DNA from: Platanthera guangdongensis
Lineage: Eukaryota > Streptophyta > Magnoliopsida > Asparagales > Orchidaceae
DNA: 64,000 nucleotides
Direction: 5' to 3'
Assembly: GCA_039583875.1 (NCBI GenBank)
Contig: CM077149.1
Coordinates: 154,594,249 to 154,658,248, forward strand
A model generated the notes under the pieces. It was not told the origin of the DNA and made no database searches. It was given only the letters and a program-made list of their open reading frames with translations. Made by a program: the position numbers and the translations under genes. How positions within the stretch are numbered: the stretch's first letter is position 1; each line of letters begins with the position of its first letter. This document shows, one piece after another, positions 33,601 through 40,550 of the stretch.

Positions 33601-36600
33601 TTTAAATATTTGGCATGAAATTTTGACTAATGGATTGCGAGTTTTTGGGGATGAGAGGTTACTTCCAGGTTTGGGATTGCAGCAACGACATCAGCAGCAG
33701 TCATGCAGCAAATTCTCCGATCGACAGTTAGATTTCCTACTTGCAGGTCGTATCGAGTCTCGTCGGGGTCGAGCTCTTTCAACCCCGGGAGAATTGATGC
33801 AACCCGCAACGCATCTTTATTTTTATTTGCACTTGTTTTATTCATGTAGCGCATGTTGTGGCGCATATGGTTTTATTTGGTTGTGTTGAGTTGTATGCGC
33901 ATGGTATTAGCGTTTTTGATGTAATTTTATTTCGCGCAAGCTTTCGCGCAATTTTGTTTGGCTCGTTGGTGTGACCGACCAACGAGATCCTAAATGCATA
34001 GGTCCGATAATTTATGAGATAGGTTACTTTAGGGCAAGCGCTAATAATTAACTATTTTAAAACGAATTAGTGTGATGTCTTTCAATTTCATCAAGTAGGC
34101 CCATTAAAGCCCACCTAACCTAAGCCCATTTACCCCCCCCCCCCCTCTCATTTAAAACCCTAATCCTGCTCTTATAAAAGAAACCCCCCTACTGTTGAGG
34201 TCGGCTGGATTAGAACGAACAGAGAACAAATTGTTCTTTGTTGTCGTTCCCCAGCGCCGACCCTAACCTCCCGACGGAATCCCCGACGCCTTCCCCTCCC
34301 TCGACCGGTAGCAGCGCCGCCCCTGGATACTCCACCAAGGGCCGGCGAATAACTCCAATTGTTCTCCTTTCCCCGACGGCGACCTCTGACTACTCCTGCG
34401 CCTTCCAGCGTCATTCTACATTGACGACACCGCCCGAGAAGCATCTCCAGCCGCCGACGAGTACTTCAGAGCCTATCTAGGGCTCCGGCGACCCATCAGC
34501 TTCTTCCTCTGGCAGACTCAGCGACCGTGCGGGCTTGCCTCTTCTCCCGATCGCCCGTTTCCGTTTCTCCAGTGCTCGACACCTCCACCGTTTCTGCTGC
34601 CTGAGCTCTCCTAGGGCACAACCGCACGATCTCAGTCGGTTTCCCTTTCCAGGCATCCTGATTCCAGGCAACCACAGTTGATGTTGTTTCCTCGTCTGTG
34701 GTATACCTCTCGATCTTTACTCTCTCAAACCTTAATTATTTTTATGCTCGGATTTAATTGAATAGTTAATTATTGGAGCTTGCCCTAGCTAATTCTTCTC
34801 CTAATTATTGTTATTTCCATTTCCGTTTTACCGCTCTGTTGAATGTTAGGCCTGTGGAATTGTGACTTGTGACGTTAATACGTTCGCGCGGTAGTCTTGC
34901 GTTAGCGAGCGACGTCTTAGATCGTTTTAATCGTTCAAAATTAGCCCGCGAATACCTTCGCGCCACATTTATTTTAAAAGGACGCATTTATTATGTTTCA
35001 CAAACTACACCCCCACCCTAGGTTACATCAAAAACCGTAAACCAAAGATCATGAAAACACTCTCATACCACCTCCTTATATAGGGGGGGATCACATGGCA
35101 ATAACATAAAATAACATTAAGTAATATTAATTATTATTTATTTAATACCAATTAATTACACTAATTAATTAAGGAGGTTTTCATATGCGCGCTCTAGTGG
35201 TCCCAGCGACGGGTGGCTCCTTCGACAAACGTGCAAGGGACCGAGGGTAATATTACGCCAGTCTTGAAAATTGGCCTTGTCCTCGAGGCAGAGTCATAAT
35301 TCTTTATCGGGGTCTTTAAGAACGGAAACGACATACAACTTGTCGTCGTGGGGTAGCGAGAATTTGAATAAACACGGCGAAATGATAAAAAAATTTTAAG
35401 AGAGAAAAAAAGGGGCGGCTACAGTTTTTGTCTTGGAGTGGAGGAAAAAGACTACGGTGGGTAGTGAAATGATGTGTAAGTTGTGGTGTGGGTTCCCATG
35501 TGAAAAGAAAAAAGTAACAGGGAACAGGGCGTGCGGCTCGAGAAGTAAAACAGACGCATTGATCGCGGGAAAAAAAACAAAGGTTGAGCGCAGAAAGGAG
35601 ATGGCGCAAATGGATCGGGCAGGGGACGATGTACGAAGGAGGGAGGTCAACGACGCAAGAGAAGGGGCGGCTGAGAGATGCGGGATTCAGCCGGAAACGG
35701 CATTGGAGGTGCGGCATGTGCTGCTGATGCCGGAAACGCCGCTGGCTGGATCAGTCGGTCGCCGACCCTCAACGTTTTAAATATCGGATGTCGGCGACAT
35801 ATCAGATTGAGTTTTTAAATGTCGGATGTCGGAAGTCGAAGATATTTTAAAATATCGAATTTTCATGTCTTATAAATAAAATTTTCATTTTTATGTATAT
35901 TAACTATTATTATATGTTAGAAAAATAAAAAATAATATAACAAATATATAAAAAATGAGTTATTTATATTACGATATAAAATTGAATAGTATATAAGATA
36001 AAATATTATTAACAAATTACAAATACAAAATGATAACATTGTAAAATATATTTGATAGTATACAATAATTTTATTTTGATAACAATAAGTGTATTGCAAA
36101 TAAAGAAGATTTAAAAAAAAATCCTTGATTAATTATAAATTTTTTCAAACTTATAAATTTATATTAAAATACTTGCAAACAATCAACTAATAAATGTATT
36201 AAATGTTTTAATATTTTTTGTAATATACAACAACAACGGCATTCAAGCCATTATCTCACTATAGTGGGGTCGGATATATGGATCCTTTGTCGCCATTGTG
36301 TCCTATCTTTTGTCATAATCTCATTAATGCCTAAGTACATCATGACTTTACTTACAATTTCATTCCAAATATTTATTGGTCTACCCCTCCCTCGTTTAAC
36401 ATGCCTAGTGACTAGACTCTCACAACGCCTAACAAGTGCCTTTAATGGTCTCCTTTGTAATATAAAATAAAAAAAATTGAAACAACTATACAAAATTGGT
36501 TGTAAAAATAAAACATTAAAAAATCAAAATAATAAGTCTAATCGATTTAAACATACATAATATAATATATAAGCGATTTAAACATATGTTGTTGGTCTGC

Positions 36601-39600
36601 TAATATAACATAAAAAAAATAACAGACGATATATTTAAAAGTCGCGTCGGCCGATATATTGGAAAAAATCGGACATGTCTGCCTATATTTTACAAAACTG
36701 GCCATATTTGAAAGAAGACAAACTAGGCAAGTCTCTCACCATACTTTTTGCCACCATAGCCTTCAACTTCTCTATCTCAGCATAACTCAATCTCTTATGT
36801 CAGATCACTGAACTATCATTAATCTTAATCTTAACTCAAATATGAGTTCGTAGAGAGCACAAACAAACCTTCCACACGCAGCCCGATGTGAGCAACATCA
36901 ATCTTCACCAAAGAGAAGTTCATCAAGAACTTCACCTCATTTGGACCAAACAAAACGTGAAACTCTGCATCCACCGCATTGATCGTCGAGAAGAGATTCT
37001 TCTTTATCCTTATCATATGATACACACTCTTCAACTTGAGTGCACTCTCATCACTGCTCGACATAACCGTGTCATCCTTCTTCATTGCATGTACCGAATC
37101 GCACGCCGTAACAATCACATCGTTCTCTCTATAAGTCTGAGGGAGGAGAACTTTGACTCATCTCTGAGTAAGTGACGATCTCACCAAGAGTCAACAATCC
37201 AATCATCCTAAAAATTTATGTAGGTCAATACATCCATCAGCATCATCGTCATCTCTGCCAAGAAACAGTTCCCCCACTCGTCTTCATCCTTTGATCCATC
37301 TCCTTTCTCTACTATGTGCCACAAATTTAGAGTGAATTTGCAGTCTCTTAAAGTGACCCAATTTGTTGCATCTGTAACACTTGGGCACCTTCTGCCCTTC
37401 ACCGTTCCTAAGAGAAAATCAAGCTCCATCCTCCTGAGATGAGGTAGAAAGCCCAACACACAAAAACCCCTGTAGTTCTGATACCATGTAAAAAATTCAA
37501 ACCTCGAGGTGCACAAACAAATCCGAAGAGGACACTAAAAATAAAGAGAAGATGTAGCCTTCGATTAAATATAGAATAGTTCACTGCAAACTCAATCAAG
37601 GCATACACATAGACATACATACAATGTCATTGTATGCGTCTCCAATTAGTTAGGCGACTCCACTGCCAGGTTCAGGAAGAACAACAACAACAAAACTCCA
37701 GAAACATGAGAAATCCAGCACACCATCTCCAGAAAAGAGCTCTAAAAAGAAAAGGAGGAAATCTAATTGGCGGCTTCTGTGGATCACTGTGTTGGTGGAG
37801 AGAAAATTTGAGAAAACCCCACAGCAGTGGCTATTTTATTTTTTAGGGAGCAGGATTAGATTCTCACGAACTACAGCATAAAACTAGCATCCATTTGAAC
37901 GTCAAATAGAGGAGAGAAATCGTCATCCGTCAAGAAGAGGGCGGAGGCCAAGTGCATCGATTTGATGGAAGGAGCATGATCGACATGCGTCGATTTGATG
38001 GAAGGAGCATGATCGACATGCGTCGATTTGATGGAAGGAGCATGATCGACGTGCATCGACGTGTAAGCGGGAGTCAAGCGTCGAGAGGACTGGAGCAGGT
38101 GAGCCAAGATGGAATGATGCTTGTACGTCGAGTTGGATCGTGTCGGGACCGGGGATGGAAACAGAAAATGCTGCAGATATAACTACATACATGTATGGAA
38201 TGTTACAAAAAACAGTCAGAGAGTTGTAACCGCGCAAACACAGAAGGGAAAAGCAAATCAGTTCGAGACAACCGAAGAGCAAAGAGAAGAAAAGGCGATT
38301 AAAAAAGCGGAAACCACAACAACTGTCGCACACCCGAAAAACAAAAATCAGAGCAAATGGACCAATGAACTCGGATACCATGTGAGAATTCTAAACAACA
38401 GAATTTTTATTGCTGCAAAAAATTAATTATTACATAGGTATAAACCCCTATTTATAGAAAATGGTTGGTAAAGAGAGATCACAATAGACGATGTGAGATT
38501 AAAATAAACAATGTCTATCACAGCCGACTAGGCGGATAGATAATAACAGACCGCACGAGCTGTGCGGTTAGACAAGCTAACTGCCCGACAACATAAAGAT
38601 CCAACAGCTTGCGGCCAACAGGCGCAACTGGGGCAGTTAGACAGATCCTAACCTCCTGACTGCAACTACGACTAAGCATTACTGATTGTCGGGCTTTGGC
38701 TCTAACAGAATAGTTAGTCCTTGTTAGTCGCCGGACCGCACCACCATTAACTCGTACTGACCAACACACCGCACTGCGGTGAACCTTCGTTGATCGCCAG
38801 AATCCTCTTGTTTAGGGTGGCACTCCAATGCGGTTACACAGGATAGCTGCCAGACCGCCAAACCAGGCCGCCAGTCCGCCCGGACACCATATGTTCTAAC
38901 ACTGTGGATATAACTACTTATATGTACGTATGTAAATATATATATAAACACACACACACAGTTTGCATTTTCAGCTCAACATATATCATTAAGGTGTTTA
39001 AATCAGAAAGAAAGGAAGACAGCTTGGTATTCTAGCCAAAAAAAAGGTGGAAAGTTAATGGAATTAAACATGAAGCATAGAAGTGCGGTCAAAATTGTCA
39101 TAAATACTTATTATCAAGGGATAAGATAAAACACTTGTTTGCAGTGGTTATGATCTACCTAATTGCAACACTACCATTCAAATTTCTGGTCTCGCTGGAC
39201 CCCAAAGATTCAGAAGTCGGAGCACATAAGCCTACCCGGTGCAGTGAAGGATAACATCAGCGAGAGCTGAGCTGCCATCTTGGAAGACTACAGTGCCATC
39301 ACTAAGAGTTCTTTCAACCTACATCAAAACATTTTGATTAAGTTGCATGGTAAAGTTTACTATTTGAGTATTTGAAATGCCTGAATGTCACCCACCATGG
39401 ATCAAATATATTACCATTGAGTGAAGCCACAAGTTATCATAACCAGGCTGCTTCATTGGAGCTCCTGGACATGAAGATCTACTGGCACCATGAACTTCTC
39501 TGGCAAAACCAGCTATCTCCCTAGAGATATCAGCAGCACTAGCTGAACTACCGATTACAACAATGACCTACAGATTTTAGAATTAGTACAAATGAAGATT

Positions 39601-40550
39601 GTATACAGTATTGAGAAAGATGTTCTTGAGATTATTGAGATGAAAACAAAGTGAATGAACAAATGTAAAAATCCACTATGCCTGGCTAGCATGCAATCCC
39701 AGTTTGAGACAATACATACCTGACCAAGGAAAGGCTGGGGAATGCGATAATTGTGGCTGTGCATCTGCTTTCCAGGCCAAATCTCGATGCCTGGTGAAAC
39801 CACTAGGAAAATTAGTTTAGGAGAAGAGAGAAAGATTCAATCATGAAACAAGTTCCCAAGAAGCTTTCTAAACAATTTCATAACCAATAAAAAGAGCAAT
39901 ACTACTTGGATTGCGTCATGGCCATGAATCATTCGATTTCATTCAATATTATACGTGTATGGAAAACTAAGAAAATGAAACAAATGCAGAAGAGAGAATA
40001 TTGATTGAAGAATACCAGGAATATCTGCGACTCGGGGCTCCGTGTAGTGACCGCTGCAGACAACGACGCCATCATAGACCTCGTTTTTTACTCTATCACG
40101 GCCGGCGCCGATCTTCAGCGACCTCACAGCCCAGCCCCTTTCCTTCTCCATCTCCACGCTGACAACCTCAGTACCGAATCGTATCAGCAAATAAAGATCG
40201 TTATCCCTCGAGAAACTTTCGAGGTAGCGGAGAACCTCGCCGTGACCGGGGAAGCGCCGGGGGTCGTGATCGTTGATTTCGTTGACGGGGACAAATGGAT
40301 AATCGAAGAAACCCATGCATTCCCTAGGGAGATTTGTGCGGAGGGAATTATAGAGGCTGGAGTGGATGACCTTCCGATTGGGATCAAGACCCAGTAGATC
40401 GGATTCGATCGCGGGGGTGTAGACCCAGGTGCCCCCGACGGTGCCGCCGCGCTCGAAAACGACGACGTCATGACCCTCCCGCCGCAGTTCCCGCGCAGCT
40501 ACGAGGCCAGAGGCGCCGGCACCGATGACGGCGATGCTGCGGCGGAACAT
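12487..40550 (-). CDS. FMOGS-OX-like: flavin-containing monooxygenase, FMO GS-OX type (7 exons)
   Basis: The gene encodes a predicted 445-residue NADPH- and FAD-dependent monooxygenase. This plant clade S-oxygenates small thioethers such as methylthioalkyl glucosinolates in Brassicales; the substrate here is unknown. Visible motifs are the FAD fold GAGASG (residues 10-15), the FMO signature WPGKQMHSHNY (183-193, Trp in place of the usual first Phe), the NADPH fold GSSASA (208-213) and the C-terminal YRDEWDDDD. Seven exons join in phase with GT-AG borders: 40550-40016, 39790-39720, 39567-39415, 39318-39236, 15467-15332, 15239-15066 and 12672-12487. The ATG at 40550 is used because the frame further upstream lacks an ATG. 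Intron 4 is about 23.8 kb and full of transposons, yet the protein reads straight across (HCTG then YKYYFPF). The length is usual for the family and no lesion is seen. Confidence 0.9.
13456..13632 (+). mobile_element. short LTR-like segment with PBS in FMO intron 6
   Basis: It begins TGTAATGAAAAGTCCC and ends TATTTCTCTACA, immediately followed by TGGTATCAGAGC at 13633-13644, a typical PBS. It contains CTCTCTTTCTCTCAATATAAG and an ATAATAAAATTC poly(A)-like signal, so it looks like a 177-bp copia or TRIM LTR. I found no second copy, so the element is incomplete. Confidence 0.6.
13645..14813. other. unassigned LTR-element interior in FMO intron 6
   Basis: This lies between two inward-facing PBS-like sites. 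The left half is C/T-rich, the right half A/G-rich with repeated GGGATCGG and AGCTC words. No coding frame is recognised. Confidence 0.4.
14814..15004 (-). mobile_element. short LTR-like segment, minus strand, decayed PBS
   Basis: CTCTGATAGCACG at 14814 is a mutated complement of the TGGTATCAGAG primer site. It is followed by a 180-bp segment whose minus-strand reading starts TGTTAAAGCCCAAAG at 15004, has a TATA box (TGTATAAAAAGGGG) and ends AATTCTCACG. It faces the plus-strand LTR at 13456. Confidence 0.5.
15066..15239 (-). CDS. FMOGS-OX-like: FMO exon 6
   Basis: 174 nt, phase 0. It encodes VVPFPLCELQSKWVAGVLSG through THNIGNYQ. The acceptor is TGCAG and the donor GTATTT. Confidence 0.92.
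15332..15467 (-). CDS. FMOGS-OX-like: FMO exon 5
   Basis: 136 nt after a CTCAG acceptor. It encodes YKYYFPFLKTDG through LSFIGLPWK, continuing exon 4 exactly as the family does. It is the first exon beyond the giant intron. Confidence 0.92.
15513..15517. repeat. TSD GTTGA (left)
   Basis: Identical to 21124-21128 on the other side of the element. Confidence 0.92.
15518..15852 (+). repeat. 5' LTR, 335 bp
   Basis: It starts TGTTATGCCC and ends CATATCA. It contains a GTATTTATAGCCC TATA-like box near 15705-15717 and a CT-rich R/U5. Two GGTTCAGCCCC blocks inside repeat one another. Confidence 0.93.
15855..15867 (+). other. primer-binding site
   Basis: TGGTATCAGAGCC, two bases after the LTR, matches the initiator methionine tRNA type. 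Confidence 0.9.
15882..16436 (+). CDS. gag N-terminal frame, Reina-like element
   Basis: The first ATG after the PBS (CCATGGTG context) opens MVTRSEAETARLATLEENYV followed by a coiled-coil-like AAMEGRLNTSTRNMEERMDG stretch. This resembles the start of plant gypsy gag proteins. The frame becomes Gly/Pro/Ala-rich and stops at 16436. The rest of Gag is in the next frame (16108-20898), a +1 step with about 330 bp of overlap where both frames stay open. Either a 1-nt indel broke Gag or a frameshift is used; an indel is more likely. Confidence 0.7.
   Translation: MVTRSEAETARLATLEENYVGLADSVAAMEGRLNTSTRNMEERMDGRMEEIKALLMQSLKGKAVQGSDSETEASQNVNGGSAGSGHFGPGGIGTDPVRTEPTDAGSAPAWIGASHSHPGWSTAPEGAGGGRPGGAYSLRQPAPWTGPQLPHPCVQAGSGAGGPSAAQEGTAADPWRTREATGVC
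16108..20898 (+). CDS. Gag-Pol polyprotein (PR, RT, RNase H, IN, chromodomain)
   Basis: A 1596-codon open frame. Gag core lies at roughly residues 195-300; the zinc knuckle CFNCDEKYAPGHRC at 393-406; protease ILIDSGSAHNF with Asp469; reverse transcriptase from about 632, with VLVFFEDILIYS at 801-812. The first catalytic Asp of the FFDD box reads Glu805 (GAA). RNase H is marked by FVVETDASG (Asp951) and DHQSLKHF. The integrase zinc finger begins near His1137. The catalytic triad is Asp1207, Asp1267 and Glu1303 with 35 residues between the last two. GPF motif is at 1442 and the chromodomain-like segment at 1500-1552 (VLVKWRQL, SWVDL, FPDFHLEDK). The ATG at 16108 is only the first in this frame; true Gag begins in the other frame. 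The last ~37 codons lie inside the 3' LTR. Confidence 0.9.
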   Translation: MSTEDRRGLDTSVPAESGPIRSARSQRTPDRPPRGLGRRTATLAGRQHPKGPAVAAQGAPTPSASQRPGPARNCRIRACRPGVGQADLPPPRRGPQRTHGGPGRPPGSVDAHFGGRTGLLPTPQHVGGPMRFGNDETWPEQLRRHGFQGGGQQWGGGQGGANFHDPFGRPQHRPEFNGRHGDMHQRPYMPPKRTCMNFPKFRGGDALEWVQKAELFFTYQEIPNDQWVQLASFHLEEDAYQWAQWFIRAYGYATWANFVEGFVARFGPLEYEDVEATLQKLRQKGTVMEYQADFEKLANRVNWEEKTLLSCFISGLRDHLRDEVHAYMSRSLSHAISLARIQEERFSRQRSRAPPRVPPAPATGRREQAPAARPTVTRLTWPELQARKEKGLCFNCDEKYAPGHRCQKVQVFMLREEDEEEDYPSLEAEEELDLAEFGVSIQAMEGCVAPTTMRIKGRIGKERVTILIDSGSAHNFINPEVALKTGHPVDRNAAFQVMVADGSKLRCEGALKGVEIHLTGYVCRTDVYLLPIKGSDMVLGVQWLRQLRRVTTDWDRMTLEFTQQGTDYCLHGIRSAPLKEISLRSLQRLEEQGSMMAMILGVAAGGADTQVASDPIQLLLAQFEDVFQEPHTLPPSRFRDHQIQLKTGTDPTNIRPYRYPYVQKAEIERSVREMLATGIIRPSTSAFSSPIILVKKKDGSWRFCVDYRGLNSSTIKDKFHIPMIEELLDELHGASLFTKLDLRYGYHQIWMKEEDVHKTAFRTHDGHYEFLVMPFGLANAPSTFQAVMNEIFRPLLRRYVLVFFEDILIYSRAWDDHLEHVRHVLTVLWEHQLFAKQSKCSFGQSQVEYLGHLVSARGVQADPQKIASMVSWPQPTTVRALRGFLGLTGYYRRFVKDYGKIARPLTQLLQKDVFQWSLEADEAFRALKQAMTTTPVLALPDFTKGFVVETDASGVGLGAVLMQEGRPLAYFSKALAPRTLGLSTYEKEMLAIIHAVEMWRPYLLGQHFQVRTDHQSLKHFLEQRLASPLQQKWLTKLMGYDYEIVYKQCRENVVADALSRLPESSLSHVSGPVITTLDEIQAAVLQDPELRTIVEALQQGQATEPGYHLQGQRLYFQGRVVIPSASPWRTAMMQEFHASPTGGHAGILRTLQRLRANVFWKGMRRDVQQFVRECEICQRQKYETTSPAGLLTPLEIPHQVWDTISMDFIDGLPKSQGKSVILVVVDKLSKYGHFLPLSHPYTGETVAELFAREIVRLHGLPCSIISDRDPVFISNFWRELFWLQGTMLRMSTAHHPQTDGQTEVLNRGVETYLRCFVMDEPRTWTRWLHWAEYCYNTSFHTASKVTPFEVVYGRPPPTLSSYEPSSVALPAVERTLQDRDRTLALLWDNLRVAPDSMKAQVDKHRTEREFAVGDEVFLKLQPYRQLSVSWRMNQKLAPRYYGPFRILRRVGPVAYTLDLPAGSRIHPTFHVSVLKKKLGASVRASPFLLEAASTGELRPSPEAILLTKWKKSGTEYRPAVLVKWRQLDAGHNSWVDLLEFRERFPDFHLEDKLVLDGEGNVMPPHPLGFSGHKYSRRTKERAQDNGAEPSGSAPTH
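20773..20786 (+). other. polypurine tract
   Basis: GATGGAGAGGGGAA immediately precedes the 3' LTR. It is the expected primer for plus-strand synthesis and is also coding for the end of the chromodomain region. Confidence 0.85.
20787..21123 (+). repeat. 3' LTR, 337 bp
   Basis: Differs from the 5' LTR by five substitutions and one extra CT in the dinucleotide run. The polyprotein stop codon (20896-20898) lies inside it. Confidence 0.93.
21124..21128. repeat. TSD GTTGA (right)
   Basis: Matches 15513-15517. Confidence 0.92.
21129..21424. other. FMO intron 4 sequence between insertions
   Basis: About 300 bp of AT-rich sequence with no feature. It is probably original intron. Confidence 0.5.
21425..21433. 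repeat. 9-bp TSD CATAAAATA (left)
   Basis: Perfect direct repeat of 30139-30147. Confidence 0.85.
21549..22834 (-). mobile_element. solo LTR, 1286 bp, TSD TAAAG
   Basis: The minus-strand reading starts TGATGCGGAATGG and ends CCCTACATCA. TAAAG flanks both sides (21544-21548 and 22835-22839). A TATA box (TATTATAAATAAGAGCC) lies at about 22598-22577, and CCTCCACGCGGAGG is conserved. It is homologous to the LTR at 10987-12274 with nearly equal length. No internal sequence or second LTR is attached, so it is a solo LTR from unequal recombination. Confidence 0.85.
23398..25665 (+). pseudogene. copia gag, protease, integrase with nonsense mutations
   Basis: One frame runs from ATG 23398 with internal stops: TAA at 23896-23898 (QDEV-type context, C to T change) and TGA at 25036-25038 where a Cys is expected (CDV-stop-ELTEHH). 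Gag region: GSNYLLWARTIILALKS. Zinc knuckle CDYCGKARHTRDTC at 24181-24222. The protease motif reads WIIDSEATDHMTG, with GAA at 24544 replacing the essential Gly of DSG. GAG-pre-integrase: WHCRLGHP. Integrase: DVIYTDVWGPSP, LRSDNGREY, QNGVVERKN. Later frames to about 25983 carry CVFIGYSPTRKGYKCFHP after a frameshift near 25580. Confidence 0.85.
26028..26909 (+). pseudogene. copia RT C-terminus and RNase H
   Basis: An open frame of 293 codons begins KKFEVKDLGLLKYFLGIEVA, so the fingers/palm of RT with the YVDD box is deleted between about 25985 and 26025. RNase H follows: YIDADSAGSVDDWRSTSGY, VARSSTEAEF, FCDNKAAISI. The normal tail continues after the insertion. The TAA stop at 26907 is made by the first bases of the inserted LTR joined to the copia codon ATT-C. 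Confidence 0.85.
26905..29120. mobile_element. solo LTR, 2216 bp, TSD CATTC
   Basis: It begins TGTAACACCCC and ends GGATGTTACA. CATTC is duplicated at 26900-26904 and 29121-29125, and joining the copia across it restores a continuous 3' end (DI-PRPT, stop) and polypurine tract. No coding region is present. Size and termini fit a large Ty3/gypsy family. Orientation is uncertain; leader-like sequence around 28400-28700 favours the minus strand. Confidence 0.85.
29147..29286 (+). repeat. copia 3' LTR, 140 bp
   Basis: Preceded by GAGGGGGAG. It starts TGTTGGGGTATTATGG and ends CTTTCCTCAACA. About 100 bp match the left LTR with several substitutions. Confidence 0.8.
30139..30147. repeat. 9-bp TSD CATAAAATA (right)
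   Basis: Partner of 21425-21433. Confidence 0.85.
30203..30726. mobile_element. MITE-like repeat with CTAGGAAGCA inverted ends
   Basis: CTAGGAAGCA at the left and TGCTTCCTAG at the right are perfect inverted 10-mers. The left interior is rich in GGTACGGGTA words, and a similar GGTACCGGATACATATCGGG stretch recurs at 30841-30860. No coding capacity. A convincing target duplication was not found. Confidence 0.45.
30727..31219. other. unassigned intron 4 sequence
   Basis: It includes degenerate GTACCGG-rich repeats (30835-30890) and short chance frames. Sequence continuity across the LARD TSD shows that it joins 35036 onward. Confidence 0.4.
31225..32459 (+). repeat. LARD-like 5' LTR
   Basis: TATA box CTTATAAAAGA lies near 31596. 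Just downstream is a 19-bp palindrome, AGAGAACAAATTGTTCTCT, then a C/T-rich leader of about 400 bp and an AT-rich U5. Confidence 0.9.
31649..31667. promoter_or_regulatory. perfect palindrome at the LTR transcript start region
   Basis: AGAGAACAA-A-TTGTTCTCT lies about 50 bp after the TATA box, so it should be in the 5' leader of the RNA. The 3' LTR copy has one base changed (TTGTTCTTT), which breaks the symmetry. Confidence 0.6.
32504..33475 (+). CDS. unrecognised 323-residue protein of the LARD-like element
   Basis: The ATG at 32504 is 28 bp after the PBS and opens an uninterrupted frame to TAG at 33473. The N-terminus (residues about 17-55, LDARIKALQKAVEFVTAELR) is helical and possibly coiled-coil. 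Residues about 105-170 contain two copies of a ~35-residue block, VEEVLPEPLLQEEEFSPIFI and IEKFLFEPLFHEEEFSPTFI, each ending EVV. No zinc knuckle, protease or RT motif is visible. It occupies the gag position, so it may be a highly diverged Gag N-terminus or an accessory protein. An intact frame between LTRs that have drifted apart is notable. Confidence 0.6.
   Translation: MRSSFENCFRVILLKMCDLDARIKALQKAVEFVTAELRENLSGLCTSVHNLETAMRTHYTALAYLHTPYHIVEPEVRSFDSPLSRLVSLTTSTLVSPTPTVTFPSVEEVLPEPLLQEEEFSPIFITPTEVVTSLGSTIAPPSIEKFLFEPLFHEEEFSPTFITLAEVVFLPEKLASDETLILGDLDSFVICPDLIRTLPPQTLEPTYVVLGDHSLVPLESLPYVVFIFGEYAFCSRHFLLVLGARVESPHHYRLSSDTSRSIRIEGAETILRYFTLHRGTCFKGFLGKILHAKFGIWLKFCDSSGISSGEIRTIIRSGSSRRS
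33795..35030 (+). repeat. LARD-like 3' LTR
   Basis: 1236 bp, homologous along its full length to the 5' LTR. Confidence 0.9.
35036..36231. other. no gene seen; GC-rich then AT-rich
   Basis: 35036-35290 has an LTR-like TATA (CTTATATAGGGGGG). 35400-35780 has chance frames only. 35780-36231 is very AT-rich and starts with repeated TCGGATGTCGG words. Loosely inverted TCGGAC/GTCGGCC words recur at 36640-36690, so a decayed element may span 35775-36715. Confidence 0.4.
36232..36480 (-). mobile_element. LINE (L1-type) 3' end, minus strand
   Basis: The minus-strand frame reads CESLVTRHVKRGRGRPINIW, then TKDRTQWRQRIHISDPT, the typical end of plant L1 RT ORFs. It is followed by a TTGTTGTTG tail (36240-36230). 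It is 5'-truncated and related to 4255-4590. Confidence 0.8.
36710..37486 (-). pseudogene. copia gag/pre-integrase fragment, minus strand
   Basis: The plus-strand text at 36725-36810 closely parallels 60560-60650 of the large copia element (ACTAGGCAAGTCTCTCACC versus the same words there). The minus-strand reading around 37400-37300 gives a gag zinc knuckle, CYRCNKLGHFKR, with the last Cys replaced. At 37475-37486 GTTCTGATACCA is a minus-strand PBS, so this is the 5' part of a minus-strand element with pol missing. Confidence 0.6.
37487..37850 (-). mobile_element. LTR-like sequence of the copia fragment (right border unclear)
   Basis: It begins TGTAAAAAATTC directly after the PBS complement, the position of an LTR end. 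I could not find its other end or a second copy. Confidence 0.35.
37955..38065. repeat. 33-bp tandem repeat, about three units
   Basis: Unit GTCGATTTGATGGAAGGAGC plus ATGATCGACATGC, near-identical copies followed by a partial unit. Both strands stay open across it, which produces chance frames. Confidence 0.9.
38381..38901 (-). mobile_element. copia-type LTR, minus strand, with PBS
   Basis: GGATACCA (38373-38380) is the complement of a TGGTATCC primer site. The adjoining 521 bp read on the minus strand as TGTTAGAACATATGG through AATTCTCACA. A TATA-like CTATAAATAGGGG (minus) lies at about 38456-38444. The matching second LTR was not found, and the interior on the left is short and disrupted. 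Confidence 0.6.
38902..39235. other. distal end of FMO intron 4
   Basis: AT-rich, including a short CA-repeat (38950-38961). Ends at the exon 4 donor. Confidence 0.5.
39236..39318 (-). CDS. FMOGS-OX-like: FMO exon 4
   Basis: 83 nt encoding VERTLSDGTVVF through ADVILHCTG. The last Gly codon is split GG/G across intron 4. The donor is GTAGGC. Confidence 0.9.
39415..39567 (-). CDS. FMOGS-OX-like: FMO exon 3
   Basis: 153 nt, phase 0 at both ends. It encodes the NADPH-binding fold VIVVIGSSASAADISREIA. Confidence 0.92.
39720..39790 (-). CDS. FMOGS-OX-like: FMO exon 2
   Basis: 71 nt between a CACCAG acceptor and a GTATGT donor. It encodes IEIWPGKQMHSHNYRIPQPF, the FMO-identifying signature. Confidence 0.92.
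40016..40550 (-). CDS. FMOGS-OX-like: FMO exon 1
   Basis: Exon 1 has 178 codons plus one base. It starts MFRRSIAVIGAGASGLV and ends VADIPG at a GTATTC donor. It contains the FAD-binding fold and the conserved LRTNLPRECMGF segment. Confidence 0.93.

Larger units (their letters stand above)
31225..35030 (+). mobile_element. non-autonomous LTR element (LARD-like) with one ORF
   Basis: LTRs 31225-32459 (1235 bp) and 33795-35030 (1236 bp), both starting TGATGCAACCCGC and ending GGTTACATCA. Perfect 5-bp TSD AAAAC (31220-31224, 35031-35035). PBS TGGTATCAGAGTAG starts at 32463. The interior is only 1.34 kb, with one long ORF and no pol domains. The LTRs differ at dozens of sites, so it is clearly older than the Reina-like element. 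Antisense to FMO. Confidence 0.9.

Noticed and set aside
35433..35780. 115-codon plus-strand frame
   Set aside because: Charged low-complexity sequence with an equally long open frame on the other strand. No family recognised.
37952..38182. Repetitive plus-strand frame (MHRFDGRS-like) and its antisense
   Set aside because: Artefact of the 33-bp tandem repeat, which is a multiple of three.
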